64,000 nucleotides of DNA from Gentiana macrophylla. Lineage: Eukaryota > Streptophyta > Magnoliopsida > Gentianales > Gentianaceae. The notes under the pieces are model-generated. The model worked only from the letters and a program-made list of their open reading frames with translations, was not told the DNA's origin and made no database searches. This document shows positions 10,576-22,877 of the stretch, one piece after another. Location of the stretch: assembly GCA_026214975.1 (NCBI GenBank), contig JAOBSW010000199.1, forward strand, positions 16,283 to 80,282, given 5' to 3'. A program made the translations under genes and the position numbers. The stretch's first letter is position 1. Every line of letters starts with the position of its first letter.

Positions 10576-12094
10576 TTTTTGCTGTTGTGAAAGGCATTTT
10601 TTTTGCGTACCGACAACTTTTTTTTCCAATGCTTTTATCTGTTTCTTATGCTAAAAAAGTCTTTTTTCCAATGCATTTTATCTGTTTCATATGTTATGCA
10701 CGAGAGGATTCGGTCACAAAATATCAACATGTTATCTGTTTATATGTTAGTGTCGAGGATCTTCGGGTGGTGTTGGTGTGGATGAGGACCGAGAACAAAT
10801 GCATCGTCGATTGATTGAAAAATTGAATGAAAAATAGAGCTCATAAATGATCAAATTAGCTAGGAACCGATCAAACTTTGCAAAATAATAGAGACAAATT
10901 CGATCAATCGTCACATTTAACTTGCCGTCGGTGTTTCTCCTTTTGAGACCTCGAATGGAAAAATAGAGCTCATAAATGAGTTTAGAATGATTCAATTAGC
11001 TAAGAACCGGTTAAACTTTACAAAATAATAGAGGAAATTAGATCAATTGTCAGATTTGGGTTAATGCGGATTGTTGACCGGTTTAATTTCATTCAAAATA
11101 GAACCCGGGTCGGGTTGAAACATTTCTTCCTCGCCCGGTGCTCTGCAGTTTGAACGAAGGAGAAGGAAAAGAAACAAAACAAAAAAATAATAACTTTGTC
11201 CAATGATATCTTGCTATCCCGAGGTCCGTTTTACCGTTTATTGCGTTGGACTCCAAAAATCGAGAACTATTCAATGGGCTATATGAAATTCGATTTTGAA
11301 CAATTTCCTGTGTCGGATTTTTTTTGAACATGGCTTTGATATACATGGAAGAACAAGAATTTGAAAAAAAGGTGGGTACAAAAGAAGGAAAGTATACGAA
11401 GTGTGTAAATTGGAAGAAAAAATCCATGGTGAAGAAACTAGAACGAAAAAAAAAATTGTGACGGAAAAATAAATTTTAACGGATTGCTGTGAAAATTTGA
11501 ATTTGTTTTTGTTTTTGTTTTTAGCCGAAGCATGCGTTTCGCCTCTCGCTTCTTCGCGAGCTTATTTGTGCGACGGGATTTTCGATTCGCAAGTCGAGCC
11601 GGTAATATTGTCTCCAATTTAGCTGCAAGCTTTTCATCCTGTCATGAACCATTTTATTTAAATCATGAATGATTTAGTCGATCTGATTCGTTAATCATGA
11701 CGATTTTTTTACGTCATCCGATTTAATTTGAATCATGAACGATTTTTTTTTTTGCTTTTTTAATGGTGACGATTCACTGTTTGACTTGATTCAATATTTT
11801 TATAGTACTGATGATAAAGCTTCTGATCGTCAAATTAATCTAACGGTTGTTATTATTTTAATATTGATTTAACGGTTAACTGGACCGTCCAGTTTTCTTG
11901 TATTGACTGGACTGTAGTATTTCCTTCTTTTTTTATATATATTAAACTTATCATTTTTTAATTTTATTTTAGCGTCCATGAACCACGTTTGGGATACAAT
12001 GGTACAAGACTATAAGTGTACTAGAAATTTTATTATATAACAATCGAAGAAATATTGTATTAAGTAACATACGTTATAAGATTCTTCTTATACA
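10576..12094. other. Non-coding, AT-rich, with local duplications
   Basis: It begins with short tandem duplications (about 40 bp near 10619 and 10666) and contains a ~90-bp imperfect direct repeat (10830-11053). No coding motif is visible in the remainder. Several ATCATGA words recur at 11650-11760. Confidence 0.4.
10830..11053. repeat. Imperfect direct repeat, two copies of ~90 bp
   Basis: Copies at about 10830-10912 and 10959-11053 share AAAATAGAGCTCATAAATGA, then a TTAGCTARGAACCG word and AAAATAATAGAG. The second copy has a short insertion and several substitutions. Confidence 0.8.
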
Positions 12095-12099
12095 CGTTT
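12095..12099. repeat. Target-site duplication CGTTT of RLC-1 (left copy)
   Basis: CGTTT directly precedes TGTTAGATAA at 12100. The identical CGTTT stands at 42101-42105, directly after the right LTR. A 5-bp duplication is normal for Ty1/copia integrase. The match shows that the LTRs 30 kb apart belong to one insertion. Confidence 0.9.
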
Positions 12100-12140
12100 T
12101 GTTAGATAAATTGGAATTCATCAATCAAGGTTACAGTATA

Positions 12141-12211
<71 letters not shown>

Positions 12212-12289
12212 TTATGGAATATTCTGGAGCTATGGAGAATAATACAAATAAATACAAAATAAATACAATTAATGCAAATAATCCTAATA
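12100..12289 (-). repeat. RLC-1 left LTR (3' LTR of the minus-strand element)
   Basis: 190 bp, from TGTTAGATAAATTGG to ATCCTAATA on the plus strand. It matches 41929-42100 in the flanks of a TA microsatellite (12144-12206) that is longer here than in its partner. A ~10-bp gap near 12115 relative to the right LTR is the other main difference. Confidence 0.9.
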
Positions 12290-12300
12290 CGCCCCTCAAG
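12290..12300 (-). other. RLC-1 polypurine tract
   Basis: On the minus strand CTTGAGGGGCG lies directly before the 3' LTR and overlaps the pol stop codon. This is the usual position of the plus-strand primer in copia elements. Confidence 0.75.
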
Positions 12301-12402
12301 CGGGACGAGGGGGACGAAGGCCCAGCTTGGACTTAAAATGAGTGAATGGAAGCCGAGAAAGTGGTTTAGTGAGAGCATCAGCAAGCTGATCAGCACTGGA
12401 CA
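12296..12402 (-). pseudogene. RLC-1 pol C-terminus (end of RNase H)
   Basis: The minus strand reads SADQLADALTKPLSRLPF, then FKSKLGLRPPRPA and a stop at 12296-12298. ADxLTKxL is the conserved copia RNase H tail. The reading is cut at 12402 by the truncated LTR of RLC-2, so only about 35 codons remain. Confidence 0.8.
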
Positions 12403-13129
12403 CATAGTATTATATTAATTGATTAAACATATATTTGGATATATATGGGCATAGGCGCCACATTCCAACCATATATAAGATATGTTTGGTTTGTGCACAT
12501 CAATTAATAATATATATAAATAGTATTACAATATATTAATATTAGATATTAATGACTATATATTTGCACACATGTGTAAATTGATTTACGGTAATAAGAT
12601 AAATATAGTCAATATAAGATATTGACAAAATATTGAAAATATTTAATATAAGATATTGAATATTAATAAGATAAATCAATCAATTATATTTTCCTTATTT
12701 TATTGGGAAAATGTTTTCTTCTCCTCCACAACTAGATATGGCGCCACTTCTACTATAAATAGAAGGTGGGTGTCAAGCTCTTTGGCACATCACAATTGCA
12801 AGAGCTCATAGTTCTTGTGTAAAATATAGAGCGTCCTATAGAGAGTTGGAGAGAGGGGAAAAAGGCCGGTCTAGCAACCGGAGTTTTCCAATAGCAATCC
12901 ATGATGGGATTCCGGCGGGCTGTTCGTGTGGACTAGCGGTAGAGGCCGAACACTTGGGCGGCTCTATGCAGAACTACTCTCCTTAGACGGTCAAAGCGTC
13001 GATCTTTTAGATCAACCAAGGTAACCACCGTCTACTAACTCGTTTGTTTATTGCTTAAACGAAGTCGATCCTGGTTAAAAGGAAATAAAATTTTAAATTC
13101 TGCTGCGTTCCCGCGTAGATTTCCTAACA
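12403..13129 (+). repeat. RLC-2 5' LTR, truncated on its left
   Basis: Starting at CATAGTATTATATTAATTGA this matches the 3' part of the LTR ending at 20505, and it ends in TTTCCTAACA. A TATAAATA box lies at 12754-12761. The first ~1,220 bp of the LTR, present in the other copy, are missing. Confidence 0.85.
12754..12761 (+). promoter_or_regulatory. TATA box in RLC-2 5' LTR
   Basis: TATAAATA in CTACTATAAATAGAAGG. It is present at the same place in the 3' LTR (20131-20138). It would serve element transcription; present activity is unknown. Confidence 0.6.
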
Positions 13130-13130
13130 G

Positions 13131-13142
13131 TGGTATCGGAGC
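13131..13142 (+). other. RLC-2 primer binding site (initiator tRNA-Met type)
   Basis: TGGTATCGGAGC follows the LTR end CTAACA after one base. It differs at one position from the standard plant copia site TGGTATCAGAGC. Confidence 0.8.
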
Positions 13143-16100
13143 GAGCTTCGAGCTTAAGCAATAAGCATGTTATTTTGTGTAGTTAATTTTATCGTTTAAA
13201 TCACATAATTAAAGAGATGAAAGATTTTTGATTCGCAAAAGTGATACATGAAAAGAAAAAAAAAACAAGATCGGGTGGTGCTCGGCCGATTGGTGGCGCC
13301 GATTTGGGCGGCGGCGGCGGCGGCAAGAGGCAACTCTTGCCGCCGCGTCGATTGACCGGTCAATGCTGGCGGATCTCCAAATTTTTGTTTTGTGTATTTT
13401 GTGATTCAATATGGTTCATAGTTGTGATTGTTAATTTCCCTTTGTTTAGTTGTGTCATGTGGCTAACCAATGGTTCAAATAGTTTGGGCTATTGGGATGC
13501 CATAATGGCATTAAGATAATAATGGTCTTTCCAAACTTTGTTTGGAATAGGCTTTGCCCTTCCAAATATTTGATTTGGGAAAGGGCTGAAGCTTCTGCCA
13601 CTTCCAAAATTTTGATTTTGGAAAGTGGCTGACTGCCTAAACCAAAATTATTTGGCATTTTCAAATATTTGATTTGGAATAGCGCCAGCCCTTTTCAAAT
13701 ATTTGATTTGTAAAGAAAAGCTTAGCTACTTCCAAAATTTTGATTTTGGAAAGTGGCAGCTGCCAAATTTGGTTTAGGAAACCAAAGGATCCCTTTTGAT
13801 TACGAATCAAAAGGAAAGAAACAAAAGAGAAATAATTTTAATTTTGATTTATTTTAGAATAGTTCTAATTAATTAAAATTAAAATTAAAATCGGTTTAAA
13901 ATTAATCGTTAATTTTATTTCGATTAAAATTATTTAATTAATTAAATGTTAATTAGTTAATTGATTGGATAAAATTATTTAATAGATTAAATGTTAATTG
14001 ATTAATTAAGACGCAAGTAGTTAATTTTTAATTTTATCTTTTTCATAAGATGTTCTTGTATGGATTAGATATAGTAGATATAATATGATTATATGGACCT
14101 CGATTGATCATGGACTCGACCGATAGGATAGATGTGAAAGATTTAATTTTCTGTTGGTTTAAAAATTGTCCAGAGCCGTTATGAAGAACGTGACTAGTTT
14201 ATTTTTTTCTGCATTTATCCCATTCCCGTTAGCTCCCTCCCGTGTGCGGCGGGTGCATTTATTTTATTAGATAGAATTAAATGTAACAAGAATGGAGCAG
14301 AAGATGGAGACCAAAGAAAGAGAAGAAAATAAAGATCTCATTAGAGAATGGAGCATTAAAGATCCTATTGGCGGTTGCTGCCTACCTTTAGATTGTGACC
14401 CTTGATTTAAATCGATTTGTATTGAAACCGCACCTAGGAAAAGTCCATGATCATACCGGTTACTTTACGCATTTATTTTTTTGTCCTAGTATTTATTTTA
14501 TATGATACGATAGATGCATGACTAGGCACGATCTAGATAAATGTGTAGGATGTATGTCTATATAGATAGATATATTTGATGAGACCGTAATTAAAATTAA
14601 TTAAGTGAATTAATTTACGTAAATACTTCCACAACAAAAATCAAGTCTAAAAGCTGTCTCCCAATATTATAGCGACGGTGAAGAGCCTTTGTTCGGATCC
14701 AAGCTGATCGGCCCTCGTCGGGAGTTGACCTACCACGGGTATATCGTCGTTATTGAGATATGATCGTATGAGATCTCGCGAATATTGGGTTATGACTTGA
14801 CTAGAGTATTGCGGTGATTGGCCCTCGTCGGGACCGTCTTATTCTACAGTGCAAGGGGTTGACTACCACATAAAGATGTGAATTGTCAAAGAGTTGACTA
14901 GTCACCACCAAGAGTCACATAGAGATGTGATTGGTAAGAGTTACATACCTTTCGAATTATTCGGTTGATCGGCCTCGTCGGGAATCGGGGTAACCAGATG
15001 GGATCTTGGCCACTAAAGAATTTCGAAAGATTCTTGAAAGTCAATTGGGAGTAGTTGACTAGTGGGAGCAAAATCATAAATCAAAAGACCATTTTTGATT
15101 TTGCGTGTATAAACAACAACACTCTTTTATTTTCATTTTTATATTGTAGTTTTAGCAAACTTTATATTTATGTTTTATTCTCGATTAGTAAAACCAAATT
15201 ATGACTGTTAATTTTGAGAAACGTTCTCAAATATGGTTAAGTAATTTTAATCCCTTTAAAATAAGCAATGACATGAGCAATCCCGTTATAGTAGTTAGAG
15301 ACAAGGAGATTACATAATTGATGCAGTGCTCGGAGACTTTAATTATTAATGAAAGCGGAAGCTCATGATATGATTAAATCATTTGAAATAAGTTTCAACG
15401 AATTAGTCATATATTGGATACGATCCAAGATGATCATTCAGTCATACGATGACAATTAATTCAAACGTTGGATAAGAATGACCACATCTAATTTTGGAAA
15501 GGTTGTGATCAAAATTGTAAGATTTAAGTATCGACTTAATTCTATCATTGCTTAAAGATTAATTAAATAGTCAATGTTTTGAATACGATTCAAAAGGATA
15601 AATAAACTATTTAATAAACTTTAGATTTTCTTTATGAAAGGAAATCAAAGACATAGCTCTTGTGATCTTTCTTAAGTCTTATGAAGACTACACTAAGAAA
15701 CATTTACAAGTGCTTGAAGGATTAAAATGAAAGTTAGGGCATGTGCTTAAATAGAGTACTTATTGAAGTTTCTATTCTGAGCAAGTGAGTTGAGATAAAT
15801 CTATCTAAGTTCAAAGTCGACTCTTAGATATATGATATCTTGCAAGGTTGACTAAATTAGAAAGATTAAATGCAGATATGGAAGGTGAAGCAAACGTTGT
15901 AACACTTACCATATTCAGGATCTAGTAAACTGATAAGGGAACTAAATAAATGTTATTATGTTCCGGTTCTTATAAAGACATGCTTTCAGTTATTTGTTAG
16001 GATTTAGTAGACATATTCAATCGTAAAGAATAAATGTTATTCCGATAAAGTTGGAAGGTCACTGAATCTAACATACTAGATTGTTGTCACTATATGGTTG

Positions 16101-16849
16101 ATATATGTGATGAGATCTCAACTAAATATTTGTATGGCTGTTATCCTTGATTTGTGGTTACTCTAGGCACAGTCTCTAGGGAAGGGAAGCGTGTAATCAA
16201 ACGTCATTCTGATGATGCTGAACCATATGATTATGAATCATGTGGGTTATACGTATTCTATCCAAAGAGGACTAAAATACCCTTTTAAGAAAAGGTTATG
16301 AAACCTAGAAGATTGACTAAAGCCTAAACATATTGATGTTTGTTGGCTTATGACAATTAATGCCACAAATAATTGTTTATTAATCTCTATGACTATTTTT
16401 AGAAATATTCAAGTGTACTCAGTGAAATGCATAATTCGGAAAGCCCGAAAAGTTCGAGCCGATGCGAATATGAGATTGATGAGCTACTTAGGAATTAATC
16501 TTCAATTGGATTGAAGTAATTAATACTGAAGGGTGTTTTAAGTCGTCGAAAGGGAATAAGATTCTCCTTGAAGGATACCATCTTTGGGATACGCAATTAG
16601 ATTGTGTTCCCAAAATGGAAATAACACTTTATATGATAAAGGTGTGACGCAAGCCATGCGATGTATCCCTTACCCGTTTCGGGATAGTGCCCTTATACTT
16701 AACTGAGTTCCAAAGAATAAAGGTTGAATAAATTCCATATTAGATATGGAAGAAGATAATGTCAAATCTATCTTAACCGATGATTTGAAGTTGTCATAGG
16801 CAAAGTCAGAAAGGCTTGGAGCCTAGTACGACATATGCAACTTTGTGGA
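13143..16849 (+). other. RLC-2 non-coding leader and decayed gag region
   Basis: No sustained reading frame. A GC-rich GGCGGCGGCGGCGGCGGC run lies near 13308-13325. Between 13550 and 13770 a TTTGATTTGGAAAG/TTCCAAAATTTTGATTT motif recurs about six times. CGGCCCTCGTCGGGA-type phrases recur three times at 14708-14985. The region appears to be leader plus heavily mutated gag and integrase. Confidence 0.5.
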
Positions 16850-18260
16850 ATATCTCAGCAAGTACGCTAGATATTATTTACTCGTCCGCGGAGCAAAAGG
16901 TGTTTGTCTCCAAACATGATGTCTTCTAAAGGATGTGTTTCTTCCAAAAGAAACAGTGGGAGTGAATTAGATCTCAAAAGAGTTTGAGAACCACAAAGAT
17001 ATATTCAACCAATGGAACATGAGCAGACGCCGCATAGCGATGAGGTGTAAAACACTGCTCAGTGCACACAAAAGTTATGTAAGTCTATGGTTAACCTCAA
17101 GCCTGAAAAGGCTGTTGGTATGTTCATCTTGAAGAATGAATATCTCACGACTTATGAAAGAATGTTTGAAAGCGGAGTTTGAGAGATATGGCCAGGAGCC
17201 ATAAAATCGAATTAGATTCCATTAGTGACAACCAGGTTGTGAACCTAGTCTGTCTTACCTAAGGGAATGTCCTGAAAGGTCGACATGGATTGTAATATGA
17301 TTACCATCAAGGCTATAGTGACGGCCGAAGTGCACGGGGTGTAAACCTTGTAATTACCTTTATCTTTGCCGGTGAGCCTAGTTCTAATCAGATGATGCTT
17401 GTTATAACCGTATCATGGCTATATGATAGTGTTGAAGACGTTGGGTAGAAAGCTCGATGTTAAGAGAGCGATGACATGATATGTAAGCCCACGAGATCCA
17501 TTTATGGACTCAAACAAGTTTCTCTAGACGATTTCTTTGTTAGATAATCAAAGGAGTTTGATTTAGTCAAAAGAAGGATATGCCCGTGTGCAATATGGAT
17601 AGTGGGAGTGTGTTACGATGTTCGAGTAAGGTATTGGATATCTCTCTCGAGAATTGTCACCCCATGTCACAGTCAATTAATGTTTGGTAGTTCAAGGTCT
17701 TTACGAAAGCACTTGGATTGGCAGTTCTTAATTTTGGAAATAAGAATCTATAGCGATAGATTTAACTGCTGTTAGATTATAGTTTACCTATATAGATGTG
17801 ATGCTAAAAGAAGTTTAGCATAGATCGCGATATTTGTCTATGTTAGGACATTGGTCTTAAAGATAAGGTGAATGATGATGCTTATGGAAGGTTTCCTTCG
17901 CTACTGCGATAGGAACCATCATAAAGGAAATGCCGGATGTTCATAGTTCATGAAGAGTCATGAGCAAGTATGAAAGTAAATCTGGTAAATGTCGAGAATA
18001 TCCTTAAACAAGTTAAGGAAGAATTCCTAGTTTATCGAAACTTGGAATTAAATAAACGTAGATATACAGGCGTATATCCTGAGTCTTATGAAGGTGAGTG
18101 GGAGCTATAGTCTGGGTTTGCAGTCACTTTGAATAAGTGATACAGTGAGCTGGAAATGTTCTTAGCGATGGGTCACTGTAAATTCTACAACTAGGCCAAA
18201 ACACAGTAGTGCCTTAGAGGCGCAGCGGGAGCAGTACATGGATCTAGAAGGTTCATTATT
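16850..18260 (+). pseudogene. RLC-2 decayed integrase-RT-RNase H
   Basis: Fragments in shifting plus-strand frames recall copia pol. Near 16895, VFVSKHDVF followed by GSELDLKRV resembles the segment between integrase and RT. Near 17498, RSIYGLKQVS is the conserved RT phrase usually read as KSIYGLKQAS. Near 18150, SWKC and VNSTTRPKHSSALEAQRE recall the RNase H phrase around SWKSSKQ and DSTTEAEYIAASEA. Every segment carries stops and frame changes. The order matches pol. The YVDD core is not recognisable. Confidence 0.6.
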
Positions 18261-18523
18261 GAACCTTGTACGGTTCTTCTACCTTTTCTATATAGCTGAT
18301 ATAGTAAGTGGATTCATTGCTTGGAGCAAGGACCAGGGTCTCGTCAGAGATTCGTGTGTGTGTTGAGGCGGTTCCTTTGACTTGGTCATGTGGAACATGA
18401 TATGAAGATAGTCTGAGTCCCCATGGATAGCGATCCGTTTAAGGCTAGAGCTGGTTGCGAGTATTGCATAAGATTCTTGTGTTTCAACTTGGTCTTGTGT
18501 GTGCGAGTGATTGGTTTTAGGCC

Positions 18524-18534
18524 AAGTGGGAGAT
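18524..18534 (+). other. RLC-2 polypurine tract
   Basis: AAGTGGGAGAT stands immediately before the LTR start TGTTGAAATA at 18535. It is the typical copia plus-strand primer. Confidence 0.75.
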
Positions 18535-20505
18535 TGTTGAAATAGTGTCCTAAACCCAATCGGGTTGGACCGGATCCGACCGGGTCGGATCATTTCTACT
18601 ATTTCTTTATGTTTATACATATATAAAATGGCTTTTATGTTGTCATATATATGTTCTTCTAAAGAACCAATTATGAATTGTTATATGATAACGTCCTTAG
18701 TATTAAACTGTGATAGAGAAACCATGATAGGCGATTATGGTTGATGAGATCTCTAATCACTTTAATAAGTTTGATACTTAAATGTCTCAAGGCTGATGTA
18801 CTATTAAATAGGGCATTGATAGTATAAACAGACTAGCACGTATTGGATGTCTTCTGTCTTTAAGGGCAGGGATAGATCTCGTCTATCGAAGTGTAGAGAC
18901 ACTTGGACTGTACGTGGACGTGTATTTGAGAATGCGTACGTTAGACTGACCCACTTACACGGATAAGTGTCACACTATGTGGCGGTTGTGTAATTATCCT
19001 TAAGACCGGAGTCTTCATGGCATCACGGTGTGGATTGTCATGCTTTGACACTATTGAGGTTTCCCCTAGCCACGGGGCGATCATGCGGTAGTGATTGGGT
19101 ATGATACTGAAGCATGCAGAGTATACATGATTGGTCGTCCGGGAATCGCGTATCCTATGATTAGGATTGAATATCTGAAATGGCCTTCTTATAAGGAATG
19201 TCTAGCTCTCGTGAATCTTTGCAAAGTGGGAGTAAATGAGTTACTTCGAGAGAGCATAATATCCAGATTATAAGATACGGTCGTTGATGTTTTGACACTC
19301 GACTAACGACCGTATGGATATTATTACAGCGATAGGATTGTAAGTTACACGCTAACTGTTTCACATGAAAGGTAGTAGTCATTGCATTTGACTCTTCCGA
19401 TGATTGGGGGTCACGGTGTGTTGCTAGACGCTATCCCGTGATCGTTAGGCATGAAGGGCATTTTCGTAATTTGCACTTTGTGTCTACGGCCAACATATTC
19501 GGAAGCCTATCGGGTCACACACATAAGAACATCTAGCCGGATTAAAATGTGGTTATAGTTGATAACCAAATAAGGAAAGAATTTATCTCATACTATAAAG
19601 GTTATAGTGGTAAATTAATATGGTGGTATTTATTTATTATGAATAAATATAATACAAGATATTAATTATGTTGATTAATTAAATATGTATATAGATACAT
19701 ATAAGTCGAAAATATATATGTATATTGATACACATGTATTTTTGCAAATTAATTAATCATAGTATTATATTAATTGATTAAACATATATTTGGATATATA
19801 TGGGCATAGGCGCCACATTCCAACCATATATAAGATATGTTTGGTTTGTGCACATCAATTAATAATATATATAAATAGTATTACAATATATTAATATTAG
19901 TATTACAATGTATTATAAAATTTGTCTAATGACTATAGATTTGCACACATGTGTAAATTGATTTATGGTAATATGATAAATATAGTCAATATAAGATATT
20001 GACAAAATATTGAAAATATTTAATATAAGATATTGAATATTAATGAGATAAATCAATCAATTATATTTTCCTTATTTTATTGGGAAAAGGTTTTCTTCTC
20101 CTCCACAACTAGATATGGCGCCACTTCTACTATAAATAGGAGGTGGGTGTCAAGCTCTTTGGCACATCACAATTGCAAGAGCTCATAGTTCTTGTGTAAA
20201 ATATAGAGCGTCCTATAGAGAGTTGGAGAGAGAGGAAAAATGCCGGTCTAGCAACCGGAGTTTTCTAATAGCAATCCATGATGGGATTCCGGTGGGCTGT
20301 TCGTGTGGACTAGCGGTAGAGGCCGAACACTTGGGCGGCTCTATGCAGAAATACTCTCCTTAGACGGTCAAAGCGTCGATCTTTTAGATCAACCAAGGTA
20401 ACCACCGTCTACTAACTCGTTTGTTTATTGCTTAAACGAAGTCGATCCAGGTTAAAAAGAAATAAAATTTTAAATTCCGCTGCGTTCCCGCGTAGATTTC
20501 CTAAC
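18535..20505 (+). repeat. RLC-2 3' LTR, 1,971 bp
   Basis: It begins TGTTGAAATAGTGTCCTAAA and ends TTTCCTAAC, where the 5' LTR ends CTAACA. The final base is changed or lost at the junction with the RLC-1 RT. A TATA box is at 20131-20138. Its first 1.15 kb reappears as the fragment at 48454-49598. Confidence 0.85.
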
Positions 20506-20864
20506 TATTCGAGTCCTCAAAACCCGGAGGTTGAGTCATATAAACATCTTCGGAAATTGAACCCTGCAAGAAGGCATTATTGACATCTAGTTGACACAGT
20601 GACCAACCTAAAGAGACCGCAATGCTAAGAACCAAACGAACTATAGTGGGTTTAACCACAGGACTGAATGTCTCAAAATAATCAATACCGGGTCGCTGGG
20701 TAAAACTTTCGCAACTAAGCGAGCTTTATACCGATCAATAGAGCCATCTGGATGACGTTTAATTCGGAATACCCATTTGCAGCCAACAACAATGAGATCA
20801 GACTCAGGGGGAACAAGTGACCAGGTTCCATTGCGCACAAGCGCATCAAATTCCTCAAACATAG
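20506..20864 (-). pseudogene. RLC-1 reverse transcriptase, N-terminal part
   Basis: The minus strand carries FDALVRNGTWSLVPPESD, then [20 protein letters not shown] and ARLVAK, the conserved start of copia RT. After a frameshift it continues with a [15 protein letters not shown] phrase on the left. The reading stops at 20506 against the RLC-2 LTR, before the YVDD active site. The active site and most of RNase H are absent from the window. Confidence 0.85.
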
Positions 20865-22110
20865 CTAGACGCCAATGCTAACTTTGGAAATCCTGTTTAA
20901 CAGTGGAGGGCTCAGTATCAGAATATTGAGAGTCCAACTGGGCAATAAGGTTAAGGAGCTGGCGAGGTTTGAAGATGTGGTTGCGGGACCAAGTAACCAT
21001 GGGATGCGAGGGTGGTGGTGGGGAGGAAGAAGAGGAGAAAGGTAAGGATAAGGAGAAAGATGAAGAGTGTGCAGACTCGGGTGAAGAGGTAGGGTCAGAG
21101 AATGGAGGAGATGGAGCTGAGGAAGGCGGGGAAGGTGAAGGAAAAGACACAAACGGGGAAGGAGGGGAAAGAGGATCCAGATACAGAGTAGGAGAAAGTA
21201 AAGTATCAAGAGAAAGGAGGTCAGTGTCAGGGGGGAAGTGGCAAAAGGGAACAGATCTTCAACGAAACGAACATCACGAGAAACGTACATGCGAGCACCC
21301 GAGATATCATAGCACAGATAAGCACTCTGGGTGAGTGAGTACCCAAGAAACACACACGATACAGAAGAGGAGTCCAGCTTATGGTGGTTGTGTGGTTTAA
21401 CCCACGGATAACAAAGACATCCAAACACACGCAGCTTGGCATAGTTGGGAGAAGTGGAGTAGAGCTTTTCGTAAGGGGAGAGCATGGACAATTTTTTTGT
21501 GGGCATTATGTTAATTAAATAAACAGCAGTTCTGACCGCATAAGACGAGTAGGTGATAGTCATGGATGCATGGGTAAGTAGAGTGAGAGTTGTTTCGATA
21601 TATGTAAATGTCGGCGTTCAGAAATACCATTATGTTGGGGGGTGTGAGGTGGGGAAGTGTGATGGGCAATACCATGATAGGATAAAAAGGGACGTAAGGC
21701 AATGTATTCAGTGCCATTATCAGAGTAAAGTGTTTTAATCTTGGCATCGAGATGTGTTTCAACATAAGGTTTAAATTTAAGAAAACCGCAAACACATCGG
21801 ATTTATGAACAAGAGGATAAAGCCAAATAAAAGCGCGTAAAGTGATCAACAAAAATGACATAGTACTTAAAACCATCAACCGAGTAAATGGGAGCAAAGT
21901 CAAACATCCGAGAAAATAATATCTAAGGGCGGAAGATTGCAAAGTAGATTCGAAGAGAGGCGACCTATGGCTTTTATTACTTAAACAAGCATCACAAGGA
22001 GAGGAAACAACTGACGATAAATCTAAATAATTGTTGTTAACTAAAAATTGAATAATTGGAAAAGCTGGATGACCACAACGACGATGCCAAGTGGAGGTAG
22101 TCGTTTTATT
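20865..22110 (-). pseudogene. RLC-1 integrase region, frameshifted
   Basis: On the minus strand the GAG-pre-integrase block STWHRRCGHPAFPI (near 22090) and PCDACLSNKSHRSPLF precede the integrase core, whose middle part is out of frame. The C-terminal half resumes in another frame with YAVRTAVYLINIMPTKKLSM and LRVFGCLCYPWVKPHNHHKL, then SVSCVFLGYSLTQSAYLCYD, all standard copia phrases. It then runs into low-complexity proline/leucine-rich sequence before RT. Integrase would join element cDNA to the genome; this copy is broken. Confidence 0.85.
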
Positions 22111-22877
22111 GGCAGAAAAAGCTAGCAAAGGACTGGAAGACCAAATGTAAACACCATCTTTAGCTTGGCCCTGGTGGAGGCATCGACATGTCTTCAAATC
22201 CTTCCCAAAAAATGAATCAGATAAGAATTCAATGGAAACAGAGTTATCAGAACAAAATTTGGAAACAAATAAAAGATTCTGAGATAACTGGGGAACACAT
22301 AAAAAGTTAGATAAACGAAAGGAAGAGAGAGAGGCAGAGCCAACATGACTAATAGTAAATGAACGACCATCGCCAATAATAATATTGTCCAAACCTGTGT
22401 AGGGATCATGTAGGGACAAGAGATTGAGGTCATAGGTCATGTGATGAGAAGCACCACTGTCGAGCAACCAAGGAGACGTAGCTTGATCCGGATAAGCCTG
22501 TGGAGGTGGAGGAGGTGGAGGATTAGAAGAGGGGTGAGGTGGACGAGACTGTTGCTGAAAGAACGGATAAGTAGGGCAGCGTTTGGCAGAATGACCAAAG
22601 ACTCCACACAGTTGACACTTCCCTTGATATGGACGAGGGGCTCGAACAAGAGAAGGATTCGAAGAGGGGAACGGAGAGGGAGTTGGAGGCATGGTAGGAG
22701 GTCTAGGAGGTGAAAGATGACGTGGTTGGGTGTAGAGAGAGACGGGTGGGTTGTAGGGAGTGGCAGGACGAAGAGGATGGTTCGGCTGATGGGGGGGTAC
22801 TGGGCCGTAAAAGCGGTGTAATCAGGCTGAGGGGCAACGGCTTGATGCTAAAGAATGATGGCTTCATGATTGAGGAG
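22111..22877 (-). pseudogene. RLC-1 gag C-terminus with zinc knuckle, and protease
   Basis: The minus strand reads LNHEAIIL at the insertion edge, then a Pro/Ser-rich linker. Next comes the nucleocapsid knuckle CQLCGVFGHSAKRC (CX2CX4HX4C, near 22570-22610) and the aspartic protease motif PWLLDSGASHHMT (near 22440). A stop has replaced a glutamine codon shortly after NHEAIIL. The missing N-terminal gag is at 41161-41808, beyond the Athila-like insertion, and the two halves share the 5-bp target duplication. Confidence 0.9.

Larger units (their letters stand above)
8850..11917. mobile_element. Candidate DNA-transposon-like segment with short inverted ends
   Basis: CTATAGTCCAG at 8850-8860 and CTGGACTGTAG at 11907-11917 are inverted with one mismatch. 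Just inside, both ends carry a second TGTCCAG/CTGGAC-type word and an ACCGTT word. The segment contains a FAR1-like DNA-binding domain fragment, a domain related to Mutator-like transposases. I could not find a target-site duplication, so this is a weak inference. Confidence 0.25.
12403..20505 (+). mobile_element. RLC-2: decayed Ty1/copia element nested in RLC-1
   Basis: This is a plus-strand element with a truncated 5' LTR (12403-13129), a Met-type primer site, a long decayed internal region, a polypurine tract (18524-18534) and a nearly complete 3' LTR (18535-20505). The shared ~730 bp of the two LTRs are very similar, differing by short indels. The internal region has no long ORF, but phrases of copia integrase-RT-RNase H are still recognisable from 16.85 kb on. 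The left side lacks about 1.2 kb of the LTR and some host RT, so no target-site duplication remains. A related LTR fragment lies at 48454-49598. Confidence 0.8.

Noticed and set aside
12102..12405. ORFs rich in Ile-Tyr repeats
   Set aside because: They are translations of the TA microsatellite in the RLC-1 LTR.
20969..21334. Plus-strand ORF of 121 Gly/Glu/Lys-rich codons
   Set aside because: It is the antisense of the Pro/Leu/Ser-rich linker between RLC-1 integrase and RT.
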